Shown here piece after piece: positions 10,881 through 19,542 of a stretch of DNA of 64,000 bases. Source of the DNA: Methanocaldococcus fervens AG86 (lineage in GTDB: Archaea > AGJL01 > Methanococci > Methanococcales > Methanocaldococcaceae); assembly GCF_000023985.1 (NCBI RefSeq), contig NC_013156.1:1104363-1168362 (forward strand), given 5' to 3'. The notes below the pieces were generated by a model that was not told the origin of the DNA, did not search any database, and saw only the letters and a program-made list of their open reading frames with translations. A program made the position numbers and the translations under genes. The number at the start of each line of letters is the position of its first letter. Positions within the stretch are counted from its first letter, which is position 1.

Positions 10881-11363
10881 TTAAACCTCTACAGTTAGAG
10901 GAATAGCCTCCTCTATAATGGCAATCTGCTTTTTTAATATCTCTTCATACCTATTTTTTAATATTTGCAAAGCTTTATAGGCTGATTTTCCATTTAAATA
11001 CATAACTTCTTCTTTTCCTCTCTCAATGTATTTAACATAAGCCACATTCTCATCAAAACTTACTGTTAGAGATATAAACTTACAGGAACTTAAAATATCT
11101 TTCAACATCCCCTCATAAATATTTTTTCCGCAGAATAGGTTTAATTTAGCTATCTCCTTCATATCTTCATCTTCTAAGAGCTGTTCTATCTTTTCATACT
11201 CATAGATAATTAATTCTAAATTATCAACCAATTCTTTAAAACTTTCAGCCCTTTCAATTAAACAAATAAATTTAATCTCAATTTTTCCTTTTCCTTTCCA
11301 TCTCCACTCTCTATTTTTCCATTCATTAATTTTTTTCTTAATTTCTTCAATATTAAATTCCAT
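10881..11363 (-). CDS. Hypothetical cytoplasmic protein
   Basis: A 160-residue, charged, mainly helical protein with no signal peptide, membrane segment or recognised motif. The N terminus is rich in Lys, Glu and Trp (KINEWKNREWRWKGKGK), and the middle holds LNLFCGKNIYEG. The start at 11363 has a clear GGTGAAATC upstream. It is divergent from the metallo-beta-lactamase-fold gene, with about 60 bases between the two starts. I do not recognise the family. Its good ribosome binding site and normal codon use show it is a real gene. Confidence 0.6.
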   Translation of the reverse strand: MEFNIEEIKKKINEWKNREWRWKGKGKIEIKFICLIERAESFKELVDNLELIIYEYEKIEQLLEDEDMKEIAKLNLFCGKNIYEGMLKDILSSCKFISLTVSFDENVAYVKYIERGKEEVMYLNGKSAYKALQILKNRYEEILKKQIAIIEEAIPLTVEV

Positions 11364-11425
11364 GATTTCACCGAAACCGTAAGATATTTATCCACAAATG
11401 CGGGAAATAGTTAATGGGTGATATT

Positions 11426-12196
11426 GTGATTAAGATACTGGTTGATAACACTGCCTATAAAAAATTTTTTGCCCAACATGGATTTTCAGCTTTGGTAGAA
11501 GTTAATAATAAGAGAATTTTGTTTGATGCTGGACAAAATCCTAAAGTTTTGGAAGAAAACTTAAAATTGTTCAATGAAAAAGAAGGATTTGATTATATTG
11601 TTTTATCTCATGGGCATTACGACCATTGCGATGGATTAAAATATGTTATAGATAACGATTTAATCAATGGAAAGGTTATAGCTCACAAAGATGCATTCTT
11701 AGATAAATACGCTGGCGATAGGTATATAGGAATTGATAAAGAAATAAAAAATTACCTATTAAAAAAAGCTGATTTGGAGATTGTTGAAAAACCTTATAAG
11801 ATAGATAAAGATGTTATTGTTTCTGGCTATATTCCAAGAGAGCATAGTTATGAAATGGAAGAGTTCCAATGCATTAGAGATGGAAAGAAGGTTAAGGATG
11901 ATATAAACGATGATATGTTTTTAATAGCCAAAGGAGTTTTAATTACTGGTTGTTCTCATAGCGGAATTATAAATGTGGTTGAATACGGAAAAAAATTGAG
12001 TGAAATTAAGGGGGTTTTAGGGGGCTTTCATTTGGTAGGTGTTTCAGAAGAATATTTAAATAAGGTTTTAGATTATTTTAAATCCCAAGATTTCTGGTTT
12101 ATGCCTATGCACTGCACAGGATTTAAAGCTTTAACAAAGCTTTCTCAATTAAAAAACTTTGTTTATGGGCATGTTGGTAGAGTTATTGAGATTTAG
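11426..12196 (+). CDS. Metallo-beta-lactamase-fold hydrolase, dihydropterin synthase-like
   Basis: A protein of about 256 residues with the family metal motif LSHGHYDHCDGL near residue 60, a further histidine at GCSHSGIINVVEYGK, and FHLVGVS and MPMHCTGFKA at the C terminus. This subgroup (COG1237) includes an M. jannaschii enzyme proposed to act in methanopterin synthesis, condensing a pterin diphosphate with ribofuranosylaminobenzene phosphate. I place the start at the GTG at 11426, because the GGTGAT site (11417-11422) overlaps the in-frame ATG at 11414. The exact substrate is inference. The CDF transporter follows after 9 bases, so the two probably share a transcript. Confidence 0.75.
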   Translation: MIKILVDNTAYKKFFAQHGFSALVEVNNKRILFDAGQNPKVLEENLKLFNEKEGFDYIVLSHGHYDHCDGLKYVIDNDLINGKVIAHKDAFLDKYAGDRYIGIDKEIKNYLLKKADLEIVEKPYKIDKDVIVSGYIPREHSYEMEEFQCIRDGKKVKDDINDDMFLIAKGVLITGCSHSGIINVVEYGKKLSEIKGVLGGFHLVGVSEEYLNKVLDYFKSQDFWFMPMHCTGFKALTKLSQLKNFVYGHVGRVIEI

Positions 12197-12205
12197 GGGC
12201 TTATC

Positions 12206-13066
12206 ATGAGAGAAGTAGAAAAGCCTTTAATTTTAAGTATTGTTGGAAATGTGTTGTTGGGATTAATAAAAATAATTATTGGTTATGTTTATTCAAGTAT
12301 ATCCCTAATTTCTGATGGAGTGCATTCATTATCTGATGTTATAACGAGCGTTATAGCAATTGTTGGAGTGAAAATATCTTCAAAACCAGCAGATGAATCT
12401 CATCCTTATGGACATTCAAGATTTGAATGCCTATTTTCTTTTTTTATTGGTTTGGCTTTGTTCTTCACGGCTTATGAGATTGGTAAGTTTGCAGTGGAGA
12501 GAATTATCTATGGAGAGGTAATTGAAGTAAATGCAATAATGGTTTTAGTTGCTATTTTATCCATAGTAGTTAAAGAGCTTATGACGAGATATTCATTATA
12601 TGTTGGGAAAAAGCTGAATAACCAGCTTTTAATTGCTGATGCTTATCACCATAGGAGCGATGCTTTAAGTAGTGTTGTTGTTTTAATTGGTTTGTTGTTG
12701 CAGAAATTTGGCATATATTATGGAGATGCTATAGCTGGGATAATATTAGCTTTTATGATTGCGAAGGTGGCGGCTGATATATGCCTAACAAATATGCACT
12801 ACTTAACTGGAAGAGCTCCAGGTGCTGAGTTCTTTGAGTCTATTAAGAAAGAGGCTTTAAGTGTGGATAAGGTTATTGGAGTACATGACATAAAAGCTCA
12901 TTATGTTGGGCCTAAAATCCACGTTGAGTTGCATGTTGAAGTTCCATCAAACATTTCAGCAAGAGAGATGCACGATATTGAGGTTGAAGTTAAAAATAGA
13001 TTGGAAAGCTTAGATAATGTTGAGAGGGCTTATGTTCATGTGGATATTGTGGATTGGTATTTTTAA
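12206..13066 (+). CDS. Cation diffusion facilitator (CDF) metal transporter
   Basis: A 286-residue protein with about six membrane helices and a cytoplasmic C-terminal domain of about 80 residues. Metal-site residues are visible as SLISDGVHSLSDV (helix 2), ADESHPYGHSRFE (loop after helix 3) and IADAYHHRSDALSS (helix 5), the usual Asp/His pairs of zinc, iron or manganese exporters. The C-terminal domain has KAHYVGPKIHVELHVEVP, typical of the dimerising metal-sensing fold. It follows the metallo-hydrolase gene closely and converges on a methyltransferase gene. The preferred metal cannot be read from the sequence; zinc or iron(II) is likely from the family. Confidence 0.92.
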   Translation: MREVEKPLILSIVGNVLLGLIKIIIGYVYSSISLISDGVHSLSDVITSVIAIVGVKISSKPADESHPYGHSRFECLFSFFIGLALFFTAYEIGKFAVERIIYGEVIEVNAIMVLVAILSIVVKELMTRYSLYVGKKLNNQLLIADAYHHRSDALSSVVVLIGLLLQKFGIYYGDAIAGIILAFMIAKVAADICLTNMHYLTGRAPGAEFFESIKKEALSVDKVIGVHDIKAHYVGPKIHVELHVEVPSNISAREMHDIEVEVKNRLESLDNVERAYVHVDIVDWYF

Positions 13067-13075
13067 TCTTTATTT

Positions 13076-13915
13076 TTACTCTTTAGGTTTTATAGCTACA
13101 ACTCCTAATGCATTCTCAACCCTTCTTACATTTACAAACCCAACCTTTCTCAATCTCTCCATAACTCCCCTTTGCAAATCCTTTCCCCTATATTTCTTTC
13201 CTGGGTTGCCCACATAATGAAACAATCTCCCTCCGGGCTTTAAGACTCTAAAAATTTCCTTATAAAATTCTTCACTGTATAAATGTCCAGCTAAGCTAAA
13301 TCGTGGAGGGTCGTGAATAACAACATCAAACTCCTCATCTTTAAAATTCTTAATTACATCAAAGGCATCTCCCAAAATAATTTTAATGTTTCCTTTAAAT
13401 AGATCTTCACTATATGGATTTATTTTAGCCAATTCTAAAACATTTGGATTTTTTTCTATTGTTATAACTTCAGCCCCTCTTCTAAAAGCCTCTATGGCAG
13501 TATATCCCAAACCCATACATGTATCTAAAACCTTTTCCCCTTTCTTCACTTTTACAGAGTTTATTTTATTCAGAGTGTCTTCGTAGGGGTTGATATCTTT
13601 AGTTCTGTGCATCCTTATTCCATTTATCTCAATTGTTGGTGGAATCGTTGGCACTAACTTGTAATATCCGTTGTTTGATATTGCAGCTTTGAAAACCTCT
13701 CCATCCTTTATAAAGTATATATGCCCTTCATCTTTGGCTATCTTTTTTAGAATATCAAAGTTAATCTCACCTTCAGGGAATCTTGCTACTTCTCTTTCCC
13801 TATCTATGATTATTTTTTCCTTTTTTTCTGTTTTATTCAAATCCAAATTTAAAAAAATCTCTTCATTTTGTGAATTTAATATTTTTTTAGCTGTTTCTGA
13901 TGTTAAATAATTCAT
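13076..13915 (-). CDS. SAM-dependent methyltransferase, COG2521-like
   Basis: A 279-residue protein. The SAM-binding motif I is VLDTCMGLGYTAIEA near residue 135, motif II includes VITIEKNPNVLELA, and the catalytic-type motif IV is VVIHDPPRFSLAG, with a DPP(R/Y) that often marks nitrogen or RNA methylation. The C-terminal part carries VLKPGGRLFHYVGNPG. The N-terminal 110 residues form a separate domain (HIYFIKDGEVFKAAI) that may bind RNA. The start at 13915 is preceded by GGTGTTATC. The substrate is unknown; an RNA target is the most plausible. Confidence 0.75.
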   Translation of the reverse strand: MNYLTSETAKKILNSQNEEIFLNLDLNKTEKKEKIIIDREREVARFPEGEINFDILKKIAKDEGHIYFIKDGEVFKAAISNNGYYKLVPTIPPTIEINGIRMHRTKDINPYEDTLNKINSVKVKKGEKVLDTCMGLGYTAIEAFRRGAEVITIEKNPNVLELAKINPYSEDLFKGNIKIILGDAFDVIKNFKDEEFDVVIHDPPRFSLAGHLYSEEFYKEIFRVLKPGGRLFHYVGNPGKKYRGKDLQRGVMERLRKVGFVNVRRVENALGVVAIKPKE

Positions 13916-14106
13916 GATAACACCAAAAATTACATTTATGCTAAGTTTTAAAATATCGATTGAACCTACATAAGGATAAACACAAAAACATTATCAATTA
14001 TTATTGCCCAATCTATTAACTAAGGGTATCTTTATAATTATTGTTTATATTTACCATGTTTGTATTTTTATATTTGAGTTATTTGATATTTATTTTGGTG
14101 AGTTTC

Positions 14107-14832
14107 ATGGAACTTGAAGAAAAGTTAAAAGAAATTGCTAAAAAAGCAAAAAAAGGAGGTAAGGATGATTTAGCCGATAGAGTAAAAAATTTAGAAAAAG
14201 TTGCAATTAAGCTATATAACAATTTTAAATCAGAGTCTCAGCCTAACGAAAAAACAATAGAACAAGAACAACACGAGAACGAGATAGAACAACATCCTAA
14301 TCAATATTTTGACAAAATAGAGGAAATTAATAATAAATTGGATAAAATTCTCGATATTATTGGCAATAACAAAAATTGCGAAAAAATTGAAAATTTATTA
14401 AAGGAAATATTGGCTAAATTTGACGAGCTAAAATATACAAATCTTTCAGAAGAGGCTATAAATAAGATTTCAGATAAGGTTAAGCAAATATACGATTCAT
14501 CAAAAATGGAGTTGATGGAGAAGTTGGATACAATAATAGAAAGAATAAACGACTATTCTTCAAAATTGGATAGATTATCAGATGGCGTTGACGATATTTC
14601 TAATAAAATTGATACAATCTCGGAGAAAATCAAAGATTTGTTGGATATTGGTGGGGTTAAGGTAGTTGATATTATAAAACTAATAAAAGAAATTTATAAG
14701 GGAATTGATGAAATAAAAAAGATTTTAAATAGTTCTGATGATGAAAATATCGATAAAGCTATTGATATTGTTGACGAGCTGAATAGCAAAATAGACAACT
14801 ATATTGAAGAAATTGAAAAAGAATTAAGCTAA
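14107..14832 (+). CDS. Coiled-coil protein of unknown function
   Basis: A protein of about 241 residues that is almost wholly helical coiled coil, with repeating KLDKILDII, KLDTIIERIND and KIDTISEKIKDLL heptads, and rich in Lys, Glu, Asp and Ile. I place the start at the ATG at 14107, preceded by TTGGTGAGTTTC. An in-frame ATG at 14041 would add a very hydrophobic segment (FVFLYLSYLIFILVSF) that could be a membrane anchor, but it has no binding site and overlaps the promoter region. There are no catalytic motifs. It resembles methyl-accepting or SMC-like coils only in composition. The gene stands alone and converges on cyuA. Confidence 0.65.
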   Translation: MELEEKLKEIAKKAKKGGKDDLADRVKNLEKVAIKLYNNFKSESQPNEKTIEQEQHENEIEQHPNQYFDKIEEINNKLDKILDIIGNNKNCEKIENLLKEILAKFDELKYTNLSEEAINKISDKVKQIYDSSKMELMEKLDTIIERINDYSSKLDRLSDGVDDISNKIDTISEKIKDLLDIGGVKVVDIIKLIKEIYKGIDEIKKILNSSDDENIDKAIDIVDELNSKIDNYIEEIEKELS

Positions 14833-14844
14833 AATAAAAAATTT

Positions 14845-15999
14845 TTAGATTTTTCTTTTCAATATCTCAATTATCTCATTATCTACGAGCTTCATCGCTT
14901 GCCCAATTTTTCCAATATTCTCTATACACTCTTTAAAATCTTTTCCAACAATTCCGTTTGTGTATGGAACTTTTGAGTGTAAAGATAAATAAATGGCAAA
15001 AACTCCTGAGGCAATTTTTAAGGCACAGCCAATTTTCCCTCCATCACAAACAATACCTGGAAGATTTGCTGTAAAACTTTTAATGCTCTCCTCAATTTTA
15101 TCAGTTCCAAATATGTAATAAGCTAAAGCAGAAACAGCTCCAATTCCACCTCTATTCACACATCCGCACATTGCTGAGATGTAAGATGAATAATAGGCTG
15201 AGTATATGGTTGTTAGGGCAGATAAAGTTATAGATTTAATTAGTTTTTCTTCATCACTTCCTTTTATTTCATCATAGGCAATTATTGGCAATGTGGCTGT
15301 TAATCCCATATTTCCACTACCAGCAATAGCCATAGCTGGTTTATTAGCCCCAATCATCCTATTATAAACTGCAGAAACTGTTTTTTTAAGCATGTAATTT
15401 AGAATTTCATCATTTATATCTAAATTAACAAAATCTTCTGGAACTTCAGGTGTTGAGAGATTTTTGTTAGTTTCTATTGTTTCTTTTATAAGTTTAACAA
15501 CATCTTCAGGAATATCATCACTATAATCAATGAAATCTTTGAGAGTTAGATTTTTATAGGCGTTTTTTAAATTTTCAGGCATAGATTTTCCAGAATGGCT
15601 TCCTTTAGTTTCAGCCTCATATAATTTATCGGCTTTTATAATTACTTTACAGTAGACATCTGAGTTAATTACTTCAATTTTCAATTTACCCTCTATGAAT
15701 TTTTCTAATTCTTCATCATATTTTATATCTTTGAATACTTCGAGTTTATTATCTTTATTTCCTAATAATCCGCCAACAACTGCTGGTAATATGCCAAATT
15801 TGCCAGTATTTGGAACTCCAACAGAAAATGCATTTTTAAATGTTCCTTTATCCAATGTTAATTTTATTTCTTTTATTGAATAAACATCTTCTGGTTTTGC
15901 CTTAGCTACAGTGTATCCTATTAACCCAACTTCAGTGCAACCCAACGCTTTAACAACTTCATTTTTTAAAACTTCTGTTATTAACTTTTTTTTATCCAT
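14845..15999 (-). CDS. cyuA: L-cysteine desulfidase (iron-sulfur)
   Basis: A 384-residue UPF0597-family enzyme that converts cysteine to pyruvate, ammonia and sulfide; the M. jannaschii enzyme (MJ1025, from memory) is a characterised oxygen-labile 4Fe-4S protein. The cluster-binding cysteines appear to be those in KALGCTEVG near the N terminus, AMCGCVNRGG, and VCDGGKIGCALK near the C terminus. The glycine-rich IAGSGNMGLTATLP is also conserved. The start is the ATG at 15999, preceded by GGTGGCTATC. The binding site overlaps the end of the upstream trpF gene, so the genes are coupled. It probably supplies sulfide or controls cysteine level. Confidence 0.92.
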   Translation of the reverse strand: MDKKKLITEVLKNEVVKALGCTEVGLIGYTVAKAKPEDVYSIKEIKLTLDKGTFKNAFSVGVPNTGKFGILPAVVGGLLGNKDNKLEVFKDIKYDEELEKFIEGKLKIEVINSDVYCKVIIKADKLYEAETKGSHSGKSMPENLKNAYKNLTLKDFIDYSDDIPEDVVKLIKETIETNKNLSTPEVPEDFVNLDINDEILNYMLKKTVSAVYNRMIGANKPAMAIAGSGNMGLTATLPIIAYDEIKGSDEEKLIKSITLSALTTIYSAYYSSYISAMCGCVNRGGIGAVSALAYYIFGTDKIEESIKSFTANLPGIVCDGGKIGCALKIASGVFAIYLSLHSKVPYTNGIVGKDFKECIENIGKIGQAMKLVDNEIIEILKRKI

Positions 16000-16012
16000 G
16001 ATAGCCACCATT

Positions 16013-16681
16013 TTAAATCTTTTTGATTATTTCTAAAAACTCATCAACTTTTTTTAAATTCTTCTTTCCTCCATAATCTTCCAACGATGATGATACATCA
16101 ATGGCATAAGGTTTAACTGTATTTACAGCCTCTAAAACATTGTCTTTGTTTAAACCGCCTGCTAAAATTAAAGGTTTTTCTAATAATTCCCTCAACTTCT
16201 TAGAAACTTCCCAATGGTGTGTTTTTCCTTCAAGTTTTATTTTTTCTATTTTTGTATCAACCAAAATTGCATCAACGTATTTTTCATAATCTTTAGCAGT
16301 ATTTAACAACGTTTTAAAATCAATCTCTTCATCTTTAGGTATATGAATAACTTTAATAATATCAGCGTTTAAATTGCCATTATTTTTTAAATTCCTTAGC
16401 TCTTTAACAAAATCTAAGCTTTCAAATCCATGTAGTTGTATGGCATTTGGTTTTAAAGCGTTATAAACTTCCAAAACCTCATCTATACTATTTGGCATTA
16501 AAACTGAAACTAATGAGGTGAATGGAGCAACATATTTCTTTAACTCTAATGCCTTATCTAAGGATATTTTTCTTGGGGTTTTTACTGGGACATCTATTAT
16601 AACTCCAACTGCATGGACTTTTTTTGATATATACAGCATATCTTCTTTATTGGTAATTCCACAAATTTTTACTTTAACCAA
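16013..16681 (-). CDS. trpF: Phosphoribosylanthranilate isomerase
   Basis: A 222-residue (beta/alpha)8 enzyme of tryptophan synthesis that isomerises N-(5-phosphoribosyl)anthranilate. The general base cysteine lies in VKICGITNKEDM, and the general acid aspartate in AILVDTKIEK; the phosphate loops are PLILAGGLNKDNV and AIDVSSSLED. The start is TTG at 16681, chosen because AGGTGA sits six bases upstream and overlaps the earlier in-frame GTG. It lies between a CBS-domain gene and cyuA on the same strand and is away from other trp genes. Confidence 0.93.
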   Translation of the reverse strand: MVKVKICGITNKEDMLYISKKVHAVGVIIDVPVKTPRKISLDKALELKKYVAPFTSLVSVLMPNSIDEVLEVYNALKPNAIQLHGFESLDFVKELRNLKNNGNLNADIIKVIHIPKDEEIDFKTLLNTAKDYEKYVDAILVDTKIEKIKLEGKTHHWEVSKKLRELLEKPLILAGGLNKDNVLEAVNTVKPYAIDVSSSLEDYGGKKNLKKVDEFLEIIKKI

Positions 16682-16700
16682 ATTTTTCACCTTTTAACAT

Positions 16701-17231
16701 TTAGCCTTCATTTTTTGCCTTGTTTTTTATTTTTACTTTTTCTTTATCTTTCTCTTTTAGAGGTAATTTTTTATTATCTTCAGTAACTTCATCGATAATT
16801 TTTAGTAAGTAATCTACGAGTTCTTTTAAAGTAGCGATAATCTCGGGAGTGACTTTCATTATATCGTTTTCAGTTATCACTCCTATAATTTCTCCTTTCT
16901 CATCTACAATAAACAGCTCTTTAACTCCACGATCTCTCATAATTCTTAAGGCTTCATCAATTGGAGTATCTGGTGGAATAATAACTAACTTATCAGAAGC
17001 AATATCTTCTATTTTAACTTTATCTGGGGGTAATTTTTTGATTAATACTTTATTTATTAAATCTTCATCTGTAGCTACTCCAATACGTTCCTTATTAGGT
17101 TTTCCACGTATTACAAGAACAGATGGCATATCATCTTTAACCATAAGTTTTGCTACATCGTATACTGATATATCTCCGCTAACTATTATTGGCTCTCTCA
17201 TGATAAGTAAAACTGGAATATTTCCAGGCAT
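16701..17231 (-). CDS. CBS-domain pair protein
   Basis: A 176-residue protein with two CBS motifs: residues about 12-70 (MREPIIVSGDISVYDVAKLM) and about 75-135 (DKLVIIPPDTPIDEALRIM, then GEIIGVITENDIMK). Such pairs bind adenosine nucleotides or SAM and report cell energy or methyl status to a partner. The tail of about 40 residues is Lys/Glu-rich and probably disordered. The start at 17231 has GTGGGGAATAAAA upstream. It heads the CBS-trpF-cyuA run, but nothing shows it regulates those enzymes. It matches MJ0450 from memory. Confidence 0.88.
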   Translation of the reverse strand: MPGNIPVLLIMREPIIVSGDISVYDVAKLMVKDDMPSVLVIRGKPNKERIGVATDEDLINKVLIKKLPPDKVKIEDIASDKLVIIPPDTPIDEALRIMRDRGVKELFIVDEKGEIIGVITENDIMKVTPEIIATLKELVDYLLKIIDEVTEDNKKLPLKEKDKEKVKIKNKAKNEG

Positions 17232-17497
17232 TTTTATTCCCCACTGTATATTAATTATAAATAAAATTTTTTTGTTATTTTTATCATATTTGTTGTTTTC
17301 GATATTGATGATTAAACTTTAAACAGTATAGAGTTTATTTCTTTGAAAAACTTTTCTTTTAAATTATTATAAGTGAACCCAAAAATATATAAAGTTGTGT
17401 GTAAAAGAAGTTAACATAATTTTATTAACAATTTTATATGCCATATAAATAATTAGTATTACTATATTATAAAATAAATATTAAAAAGTGTGATAAT
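17232..17497. promoter_or_regulatory. AT-rich divergent intergenic region with promoters
   Basis: These 266 bases separate the CBS gene from the chelatase gene. Rightward TATA-like elements are AAATATATAAAG (about 17382-17393) and TTTATATGCCATATAAAT (about 17433-17450), the latter a near palindrome. A TGATGATT at about 17306 looks like a C box, but no D box or terminal stem follows. I see no gene or structured RNA here. Confidence 0.4.
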
Positions 17498-18598
17498 ATG
17501 CAATATATTTATCCATTCACTGCAATCGTTGGACAGGAGAAGATGAAGAAGGCTTTAATTTTAAATGCAATAAATCCAAAGATTGGTGGAGTTTTAATTA
17601 GAGGAGAGAAGGGAACAGCAAAATCCACTGCTGTTAGAGCTTTAGCTGATTTACTTCCAGAGATTGAAGTTGTTGAAGGCTGTTCATTCAACTGCGACCC
17701 TAATGGAGAGCTGTGTGATATCTGCAAAGAAAAGAAGGATAAAGGAGGATTAAAAATAACAAAAAAGAAAATGAAAGTTGTTAATCTTCCAATAGGGGCT
17801 ACTGAAGATAGAGTTATTGGAACTTTAGATATAGAGAAAGCAATAAAAGAAGGAATTAAAGCATTGGAGCCAGGTATTTTGGCAGAGGCAAATAGAAACA
17901 TCCTATACATTGATGAAGTTAATTTGTTAGATGACCATATAGTTGATGTTCTATTGGATGCTGCAGCAATGGGGTGGAATATTATTGAAAGGGAAGGAGT
18001 TAAGATAAAGCATCCTTCAAGATTCATATTAGTTGGAACTATGAACCCTGAAGAAGGAGAGCTGAGACCTCAAATTTTAGATAGGTTTGGTTTAATGGTT
18101 GATGTTGAGGGATTAACTGATATTAAGGATAGAGTAGAGGTTATAAAGAGAGTTGAAGAATTTAATAATAATCCAGAGGAATTTTACAAAAAATTTGAAG
18201 AAGAGCAAAATAAATTAAGAGAGAAGATAATTAAAGCGAGAGAAATTTTAAAAGATGTTGAGATTAGCGATGAACTCTTAGAATTTATATCTAAAGTTTG
18301 TATTGAATTGGGAATTCAAACCAATAGGGCGGATATAACGGTTGTTAGAACTGCTAAGGCGTTGGCAGCCTACAACGGAAGAACAAAGGTAACTTTGGAT
18401 GATGTTAAAGAGGCGATGGAGTTAGCTCTTCCACATAGAATGAGGAGAAAACCGTTTGAACCACCACAATTAAATAAGGAAAAATTAGAGCAGATGATTA
18501 ATGAATTTGAGCAACAAATAAATAAAAATGAAGAAGAGAAAGAAAAAGAGGAAAAAAAGGAAAATAATGACGTAAAAAAAAAAACAAGAATAAATTAA
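17498..18598 (+). CDS. chlI: ChlI-like AAA+ chelatase subunit (zero-frame product)
   Basis: A 366-residue AAA+ protein of the magnesium/cobalt chelatase I family. It has Walker [17 protein letters not shown] near residue 36, Walker [16 protein letters not shown] near residue 140, sensor 1 [19 protein letters not shown] and the arginine-finger region [11 protein letters not shown]. Cys-rich [15 protein letters not shown] (near residue 68) may bind a metal and is seen in methanogen homologues. After residue 335 the protein becomes Glu/Lys-rich and ends just after an 11-A run. A -1 shift there continues into a vWA domain. The zero-frame product would serve as the small chelatase subunit, working with cobN, which converges on the locus. 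Confidence 0.9.
   Translation: MQYIYPFTAIVGQEKMKKALILNAINPKIGGVLIRGEKGTAKSTAVRALADLLPEIEVVEGCSFNCDPNGELCDICKEKKDKGGLKITKKKMKVVNLPIGATEDRVIGTLDIEKAIKEGIKALEPGILAEANRNILYIDEVNLLDDHIVDVLLDAAAMGWNIIEREGVKIKHPSRFILVGTMNPEEGELRPQILDRFGLMVDVEGLTDIKDRVEVIKRVEEFNNNPEEFYKKFEEEQNKLREKIIKAREILKDVEISDELLEFISKVCIELGIQTNRADITVVRTAKALAAYNGRTKVTLDDVKEAMELALPHRMRRKPFEPPQLNKEKLEQMINEFEQQINKNEEEKEKEEKKENNDVKKKTRIN
18574..18584 (+). other. Poly-A (A11) -1 frameshift site in chlD
   Basis: Eleven consecutive A residues follow GT. The zero frame reads GTA AAA AAA AAA ACA and stops at TAA 18596-18598. A -1 slip re-reads one A, giving AAA AAC AAG, and the frame then stays open to 19542 through a vWA domain. The vWA frame has no convincing start of its own with a GGTGA site before 18802. 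Frameshifted chlD genes making both chelatase subunits are described in the literature for organisms with cobN. Confidence 0.75.
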
Positions 18599-19542
18599 AT
18601 AATGAATCAAATAATAATGAGAATAATAATCCAAATAATGAACATGAAAATAATAATCAAAACCAAGATGAAAATACTGGAGATTTTGAGCAAACATTTG
18701 GTATAGATGAGAGCGTTAAAGTTAATCCAAAACTTATACAATTCAAGATTAAAGATAACATCCACAGATATAGCTCTGGAAGGCATATTAAAAGCTACAG
18801 CATGAGAGGGAGATACATTAAATTTAAACCTGCAAATGATAAAATCGTTGATATTGCCTTTGATGCAACATTTAGAAGAGCCGCTATTCACCAAAAAAAG
18901 AGAAGAGAGAAAGCAAATAAAAAATTAGCTATATATTTGGAGAGAGAAGACATCGTCGAGAAAGTTAGGCAGAGGAAGATATCTTCCCACATATTGTTTG
19001 TTGTAGATGCAAGTGGTTCAATGGGAGCTATGAAAAGGATGGAAGCCGCTAAAGGGGCTATAATATCCCTACTCTTAGATGCTTATCAAAAAAGGAATAA
19101 AATTGGAATGATTGCATTTAGAAAAGATAGGGCTGAGCTTATTTTACCTTTTACATCTTCAGTAGAGCTTGGGGAAAAACTACTAAAAGATTTACCAACA
19201 GGGGGAAAAACTCCTTTAGCTGATGCGTTTATAAAAAGTTATGAGGTTTTTGATAGGGAAATAAGGAAAAATCCTAATATTATCCCAATAATGATTGTGA
19301 TAAGTGATTTTAAACCAAATGTGGCTGTTAAAGGAGATTACATTAAAGAGGTTTTTGATGCATGTGAGAAGATAGTTGAAAAAGGAATTAACGTTGTATT
19401 AATTGACACAGAACCACAATCCTTTATAAAAATTGGAATTGGAAAAGAAATAGCTGATAGATTTGGATTTAAATATTACAAAATAGAAGAATTGAGCAAA
19501 GATAAGCTCTTGGATATTTGTAAGGGTTTTGTAGAATATTAG
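18583..19542 (+). CDS. chlD: ChlD vWA portion, reached by -1 frameshift from chlI
   Basis: In the -1 frame the protein continues for about 319 residues. First comes an Asn-rich linker at 18583-18700 ([20 protein letters not shown]), then a bridging segment [17 protein letters not shown], then a vWA domain. The metal-ion-dependent adhesion site is intact: VVDASGSMG near 19009, the threonine in [10 protein letters not shown] and the aspartate in VISDFKPN. The fusion with the ChlI part would be about 681 residues, normal for ChlD. Low-complexity linkers between the AAA+ and vWA parts are usual in this family. The stop overlaps the cobN stop region on the other strand by 4 bases. A separate translation start at 18802 (ATGAGAGGG) is possible but lacks a binding site. 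Confidence 0.85.
   Translation, partial: NKNKLNNESNNNENNNPNNEHENNNQNQDENTGDFEQTFGIDESVKVNPKLIQFKIKDNIHRYSSGRHIKSYSMRGRYIKFKPANDKIVDIAFDATFRRAAIHQKKRREKANKKLAIYLEREDIVEKVRQRKISSHILFVVDASGSMGAMKRMEAAKGAIISLLLDAYQKRNKIGMIAFRKDRAELILPFTSSVELGEKLLKDLPTGGKTPLADAFIKSYEVFDREIRKNPNIIPIMIVISDFKPNVAVKGDYIKEVFDACEKIVEKGINVVLIDTEPQSFIKIGIGKEIADRFGFKYYKIEELSKDKLLDICKGFVEY

Noticed and set aside
17300-17312. C box-like TGATGATT upstream of the chelatase gene
   Set aside because: No D box, no second pair of boxes and no terminal stem follow, unlike the sRNA at 59625.
18802-19542. Independent vWA gene starting at 18802
   Set aside because: No binding site before the ATG, and the open frame extends upstream through the conserved linker to the A11 run, so the fused ChlD is preferred.
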